Positions 4,653-8,152 of a DNA stretch of 8,152 nucleotides are shown here, piece by piece (position 1 is the first letter of the stretch; every line of letters begins with the position of its first letter). A program made the translations under genes and the position numbers. The stretch spans positions 1-8,152 of the forward strand of contig JAUVRU010000060.1 of NCBI GenBank assembly GCA_030597485.1. Direction: 5' to 3'. A model generated the notes under the pieces. That model saw only the letters and a list, made by a program, of their open reading frames with translations, made no database searches and was not told where the DNA came from. Origin of the DNA: Anaerolineae bacterium (GTDB lineage: Bacteria; Chloroflexota; Anaerolineae; 4572-78; NAK82).

Positions 4653-6734
4653 ATGGACACTCGGTCCTGGCAACATCGAGTCGCCTGTCTTCTCGTCGTG
4701 ATTGGCGGTTTTCTGCTGCGTTTGTACCGTCTGGGGGAGCAGAGTCTGTGGTATGATGAGACTGTAAGTGCCTACCTGGCGTCCCTGGACATCCCCGGAC
4801 TGATCTCTCACACAGTTGGCGACATTCATCCCCCCGGCTACTACCTGTTTCTTCACCTGTGGGCGCGTTGTGCCGGCGACACTGAGTTCGCCCTGGCGTT
4901 CTTCTCCCTGGTTTTCGGGACGCTGCTCATCCCGCTCAGCTATGCCGTCGCCCGCCGGTTGCTGGGCAATCGTGTCGCCCTGTGGGCTGCTCTGGTGGTG
5001 GCAGTCTCCCCGTATCACTTGTGGTATTCGCAGGAGGTGCGGATGTACACGCTGGGGGCGGCCCTGGGGATGGTGGCCCTGTGGCACATCCTCACGATCG
5101 TGGACTTCAGGCGGCGCGGTGCCTTCACGTCAGGGGACGGCGGTCTTCTCCTCGCTCCCATTGTCGGTTACGTTCTGGCCTCCGCGGCGGGATTGTATGT
5201 GCTGTATTACTTCGCCTTTCTCCTGTTGTCACTGAACCTGTTTGTGATCGCTCATTTGATCGGGCAAGGGCGATGGGCCACGCTGCGTGTCTGGCTCCTG
5301 GCTCAGGTGGCTGTGCTGGCCCTGTACATGCCCTGGTTGCCCATTGCCTGGCGGCAGGCTACCAACCCGCCGGTCCCTCCCTGGCGAGGCCTGGTGCCCA
5401 TCCATCGGGTGGCGCTTGAGGCCTGGTCGGCTCTGTCGCTGGGGCAGTCGGTGCAGCCGGCCCAGGTGTGGCCCCTGCTGGTCGCCATTGGCGCCCTTTT
5501 CCTGGTGGGGATAGGATGTGCCAGCGGCATCCTCAATCGGCAAGCATCGGACACAAAGGCACAGTCCTCTCCGAACCCGGCGGCGCTCCTGTTCACCTAT
5601 GTCTTCGGTCCGTTGGTTCTGATACAGCTGGCCTCGTTGCTGTCACCGCTCTACCACGTCCGTTACTTGTTCACCTATGCGCCTCCGTTCTACATCCTGG
5701 TGGCCGCAGGGCTGGTCTGGCTGGCTCGTCGAGCGCGTTTGTTGGCGGTGGCTGGGGTATTGGCGCTGCTGGGCGGATCGGCCTTCAGCATCCACCAGTT
5801 TCACACCAATCCACGCTACGCTGCTGACGACCTGCGGGGTGCCGTGGGCTTCATCGCCCAACGCTGGCAGCCTGGCGACGCGATTCTCATAAACGCCGGT
5901 TATGCCTACCCGGGCTTTCTTTATTACTACCCATACCCCATCGCCGGCAAGATCCGGCTGATTGACTACCAGGAACCGGCTGTTACCCAGCAGCATCAGC
6001 CGCTGTTGCTGCTGACAGGGACCATTGATGGCGATCCTGATTTGGGGTGGGGTCGGCCTGACTCCGATTTCTACGCCACCACTGAGGTGGAGACCACTGC
6101 CGCGCTGTCGCGCGTTGTGCAGACACATCCTCGCTTGTGGATGCTGCGCATCTACGACACGGTGACTGATCCGGACGGTGTCATTCGCCGCTGGCTGCCG
6201 GCCAATATGGTGCCCTTTGAAGATCGATCATTCGCTGGTCAGTCATTCCCTCGGGTTCAGGGCTTTGTGTCGCCGGTGCAGCCATCGTGTTCGCCTGGCA
6301 CGCTGGTGACGCTGGATGCCGGCATCACTCTGCTCGGGTGGCAGGTGCCGCCGACGGCGTCGGCAGGAACACATCTGGATGTCGTTCTTTGCTGGCAGGT
6401 CACCTCTCCCTCGGTTGCCGAGTCGCCGCCGTACGCTGTCTCGCTCAAGCTCTGGGGGCAACGGGGGCAAGGCTCGCAGGAGGAAGTGTATCTGGCTGCA
6501 CAACAGGATGAATGGCCGGTTGGCGGTCTGCTGCATACGCCAGACTGGCCTGCCGGGGACACGATCCGGCATCCAATGCGTCTCCATCTGCCGGCCGGGC
6601 TGCCCCCGGGCCAGTATTGGCTGGATGTCGAGATGTACAATCCGGCGACAATGCAGCCATTGCTGCGCCAGGACGGTCAGGGACATACTATTCCGCTGGC
6701 GCCGGTGATCCTGATACCTCAACAGCCGCTTTGA
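4653..6734 (+). CDS. Polytopic membrane glycosyltransferase, GT39/ArnT-like (PMT_2-like), with C-terminal beta-rich domain
   Basis: The protein has 693 residues. Family members transfer sugars from polyprenyl-phosphate carriers to lipids, proteins or glycans on the outer face of the membrane. Hallmarks are a first membrane helix (about 9-26), then SLWYDE (31-36) with the acidic pair D35/E36 expected of the catalytic loop, GDIHPPGYYLFLHLW (56-70) and SPYHLWYSQEVRMYT (119-133). Multiple hydrophobic helices continue to about residue 380, with HVRYLF at 335-340. The segment ADDLRGAVGFIAQRWQPGDA (391-410) begins a soluble extracytoplasmic part. It ends in a beta-sandwich-like region (about 550-685: ITLLGWQVPP, LDVVLCWQVTSP, LPPGQYWLDVEMYNP), of a kind I associate with Chloroflexota homologues. 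I prefer ATG 4653; a GTG at 4632 would add 7 residues but lies upstream of the proposed -10 box. Donor and acceptor cannot be predicted. Confidence 0.85.
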   Translation: MDTRSWQHRVACLLVVIGGFLLRLYRLGEQSLWYDETVSAYLASLDIPGLISHTVGDIHPPGYYLFLHLWARCAGDTEFALAFFSLVFGTLLIPLSYAVARRLLGNRVALWAALVVAVSPYHLWYSQEVRMYTLGAALGMVALWHILTIVDFRRRGAFTSGDGGLLLAPIVGYVLASAAGLYVLYYFAFLLLSLNLFVIAHLIGQGRWATLRVWLLAQVAVLALYMPWLPIAWRQATNPPVPPWRGLVPIHRVALEAWSALSLGQSVQPAQVWPLLVAIGALFLVGIGCASGILNRQASDTKAQSSPNPAALLFTYVFGPLVLIQLASLLSPLYHVRYLFTYAPPFYILVAAGLVWLARRARLLAVAGVLALLGGSAFSIHQFHTNPRYAADDLRGAVGFIAQRWQPGDAILINAGYAYPGFLYYYPYPIAGKIRLIDYQEPAVTQQHQPLLLLTGTIDGDPDLGWGRPDSDFYATTEVETTAALSRVVQTHPRLWMLRIYDTVTDPDGVIRRWLPANMVPFEDRSFAGQSFPRVQGFVSPVQPSCSPGTLVTLDAGITLLGWQVPPTASAGTHLDVVLCWQVTSPSVAESPPYAVSLKLWGQRGQGSQEEVYLAAQQDEWPVGGLLHTPDWPAGDTIRHPMRLHLPAGLPPGQYWLDVEMYNPATMQPLLRQDGQGHTIPLAPVILIPQQPL

Positions 6735-6768
6735 CGTCCAGACCACGCCCGAGTATAATGCGTCAAAG
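6729..6768. repeat. 8-bp perfect inverted repeat bracketing the M50 gene promoter
   Basis: CTTTGACG (6729-6736) and CGTCAAAG (6761-6768) are exact reverse complements whose centres are 32 bases apart, close to three DNA turns. The left arm contains the -35 box and the stop codon of the upstream gene. The right arm covers the predicted transcription start near 6766. This would suit a regulator binding both arms on one DNA face, but it may be coincidence. Confidence 0.4.
6731..6759 (+). promoter_or_regulatory. Sigma70-type promoter of the M50 protease gene
   Basis: TTGACG (6731-6736) and TATAAT (6754-6759) are separated by 17 bases, with a perfect -10 and one mismatch in the -35. The -35 overlaps the TGA stop (6732-6734) of the glycosyltransferase gene. 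Transcription would start near 6766, giving a leader of about 78 bases. No terminator is visible after the glycosyltransferase, so read-through is also possible. Confidence 0.8.
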
Positions 6769-6843
6769 GGGAGGACCAAGGCCCGGCCCACGGCCTGACC
6801 GCGGTCTTTGCCCTAACCGTGACGAGTGGAGGAAAGGAAGACT

Positions 6844-7935
6844 ATGCCCGATCTGTCTTGGCTGGTTCCCAGCTGGGCCAACTTCCTTGTCATTCCCGGC
6901 CTCATCGCCGGGTTTACTGCACACGAACTGGCTCACGCCTGTCTGGCGTACTATCTGGGCGATGTATCCCAGGTTGAGCGAGGCCGAATCACGCTCAATC
7001 CGCTGCGCCACATCTTCTGGCTGGGCTTGCTGACAGTTGTGTTCTTTGGGTTTGGCTGGGCCAGGCCGATGCGAGTCGATCCACGCGCTTTCAAGCGGCG
7101 CTATCTGGGCTTGTTCACGGTAAGCATTGCCGGGGCTGTGGCCAATCTTCTGCTGGCCGGGTTTTGCCTGGCTCTGACGTTGCTGATAGCGATGCTGGTG
7201 GCAGCGTTCAGCCAGGGAGGCATGGTTGAGATTCTGCGGTCTGTGACTGTTGAGCCGGCGGCTCAGCCTGGCATCGTGGCTTGGGCGGCGGCATTCACCA
7301 CCTACCCGATCTACGTGAATTTGGCGCTGGCCTTCTTCAACCTGCTGCCGCTGCCAGGCCTGGATGGCTTCAACGCCATTGTTGGCCTGGTTGGCCTGTC
7401 CCGGGCGCCTGCCGACGGCGGACAGGCAACGGCCAGTGGGGGCAGTCAGCCTCTAAGCGTGAAGCCGGTGACGGTCTCCGCAGAGGGGCGACGCCAGCCA
7501 GCGGATATCCACTTTGAACGAGGAGCGGCATATCACGCCGATGATCAGTACGAAGATGCCATTGCCCGCTATCGCCAGGCCATTGCCCATGACAGCCACT
7601 ACGGACCGGCCTACGTGAACCTGGGTCTGGCTTACCTGGCGTTGGAGCGGCGCGACCGAGCCATTCAGGCATTCAGAGGGGCGACCCAAAACGCGGCCGA
7701 TGAGAAATCCAAGCGTGAAGCCTGGGCACAGATCCACAGTCTGAGCCAGTACCAACCGGTGGGAGAACAGGAGACAGCGGACGCGGCCGCCGGGCAGGGT
7801 GGTCCCTGGACTGAGAGCCAGTCGTCGGTGTCGGTCAACTGGCCGGCATTCTGGCTCAACGCGCTGGTGGTTCTGGTGGCCAGCGCTGGTGTCTATGTCT
7901 ACCTGACGATCAGTCTCATTCACCATTTCTCGTAG
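6844..7935 (+). CDS. M50 (site-2 protease-like) membrane metalloprotease fused to TPR repeats and a C-terminal membrane anchor
   Basis: The protein has 363 residues. The N-terminal half is an M50 intramembrane zinc protease of the bacterial YwhC-like type. It has the zinc motif HELAH (27-31) in a membrane helix, GRITLNPLRHI (47-57), GWARPMRVDPRAFK (71-84), the AGAVANLLLA helix (97-106) and NLLPLPGLDGFNAI (166-179), where D174 stands at the usual third zinc-ligand position. All expected catalytic residues are present. After a Gly/Ser/Ala-rich linker (about 187-218) come two TPR units (about 221-254 and 255-288), which normally mediate protein contacts, and then a final membrane helix (about 335-357). 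M50 enzymes of this group usually stop after the LDG region at about 200-220 residues, so the TPR-anchor tail is an added module. ATG 6844 is preceded by GGAGGAAAGGAAG, a good ribosome site. An in-frame GTG at 6826 overlaps that site and is less likely. The substrate is unknown. Confidence 0.88.
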   Translation: MPDLSWLVPSWANFLVIPGLIAGFTAHELAHACLAYYLGDVSQVERGRITLNPLRHIFWLGLLTVVFFGFGWARPMRVDPRAFKRRYLGLFTVSIAGAVANLLLAGFCLALTLLIAMLVAAFSQGGMVEILRSVTVEPAAQPGIVAWAAAFTTYPIYVNLALAFFNLLPLPGLDGFNAIVGLVGLSRAPADGGQATASGGSQPLSVKPVTVSAEGRRQPADIHFERGAAYHADDQYEDAIARYRQAIAHDSHYGPAYVNLGLAYLALERRDRAIQAFRGATQNAADEKSKREAWAQIHSLSQYQPVGEQETADAAAGQGGPWTESQSSVSVNWPAFWLNALVVLVASAGVYVYLTISLIHHFS

Positions 7936-7993
7936 GTTGACATCAGGGGTAGCGGCCAATGGAAGCTCGCCTCACGTCATCGCTCAGTGGCAG

Positions 7994-8012
7994 GGCAGGC
8001 CGCATACCTGCC
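7994..8012 (+). terminator. Weak hairpin after the M50 gene
   Basis: GGCAGG (7994-7999) pairs with CCTGCC (8007-8012) across a 7-base loop, about 60 bases after the M50 stop. No T-run follows, so it is not a standard intrinsic terminator. It could stabilise the 3' end or be incidental. Confidence 0.2.
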
Positions 8013-8062
8013 GCCGACTTGTGAACCACGAATCTGAAATGCAGCCTGGTTGCCGCTGTCAA

Positions 8063-8090
8063 TCTGTCAGGCGACGGGTCAACTGACAGA
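8063..8090. repeat. 8-bp inverted repeat in the right-hand intergenic region
   Basis: TCTGTCAG (8063-8070) and CTGACAGA (8083-8090) are exact reverse complements separated by 12 bases. A TAGAAT at 8099-8104 could be a plus-strand -10 box, but no good -35 is found at the right spacing. A short minus-strand open frame entering from the right edge also ends here (TGA about 8061), so the repeat might instead be a 3'-end hairpin. The sequence does not decide between these. Confidence 0.3.
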
Positions 8091-8152
8091 CGGTGTCATA
8101 GAATCGGTTGGGCTTCCCGGCGATTGGGCCAACAGGTTTTGTGTCTTCAGAA

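Noticed and set aside
5643..6128. Minus-strand open frame within the glycosyltransferase
   Set aside because: It has no recognisable domain and lies wholly inside a conserved membrane protein; high GC explains long shadow frames.
6797..6806. GACCGCGGTC palindrome in the M50 leader
   Set aside because: It is only 10 bp and GC-rich, easily expected by chance here, with no supporting repeat or T-run.
1..8152. CRISPR array, tRNA, rRNA, toxin-antitoxin pair, phage or defence genes
   Set aside because: No regularly spaced direct repeats, cloverleaf-like sequence, rRNA-like stretch or characteristic protein motifs were seen on either strand.

Overview
The window looks like ordinary chromosomal DNA from an uncultured or little-studied bacterium, most likely of the phylum Chloroflexota (Anaerolineae-like). 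This is an inference. It rests on the moderately high GC, a membrane glycosyltransferase carrying a C-terminal beta-rich domain often seen in Chloroflexota homologues, an M50 protease fused to TPRs, and a secreted LysM protein with a proline-rich linker. No rRNA, tRNA, CRISPR array or phage gene is visible. Promoters are sigma70-like: four candidates have 17-base spacers, two of them essentially consensus.

Left block (1 to about 2330, all minus strand): a GntR/HutC-type repressor gene is driven by a perfect TTGACA-17-TATAAT promoter. It is followed by a 251-base spacer holding what looks like the broken 5' end of a sugar-kinase-like gene, then a BtpA/SgcQ-family TIM-barrel gene, then the 5' part of an M29-type aminopeptidase gene that leaves the window. 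The last two are separated by 2 bases and are almost certainly co-transcribed. A DasR/NagR-like operator lies just downstream of the gntR transcription start, and a near copy lies about 290 bases away. The block looks like a small catabolic operon under its own repressor; the substrate cannot be read from the sequence.

Middle (2329-2879): a gene-free stretch. It starts with a roughly 161-bp MITE-like insertion with 15-bp terminal inverted repeats and a 5-7 bp target duplication, placed directly upstream of the gntR -35 box. It ends with a clear intrinsic terminator for the next minus-strand gene.

Right block: a secreted triple-LysM protein (minus strand) and a polytopic GT39/ArnT-like glycosyltransferase (plus strand) are divergently transcribed from a shared 260-base region with one promoter for each. 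An M50 (site-2 protease-like) membrane metalloprotease with two TPRs and a C-terminal membrane anchor follows on the plus strand. It has its own promoter, whose -35 overlaps the glycosyltransferase stop codon. These three genes share an envelope theme, but nothing shows they form one pathway. The last 217 bases hold no certain gene.

I found no evidence for a wholly new system. The points most worth checking are the MITE, the paired operator-like sites, the kinase remnant, and the 8-bp inverted repeat bracketing the M50 promoter.
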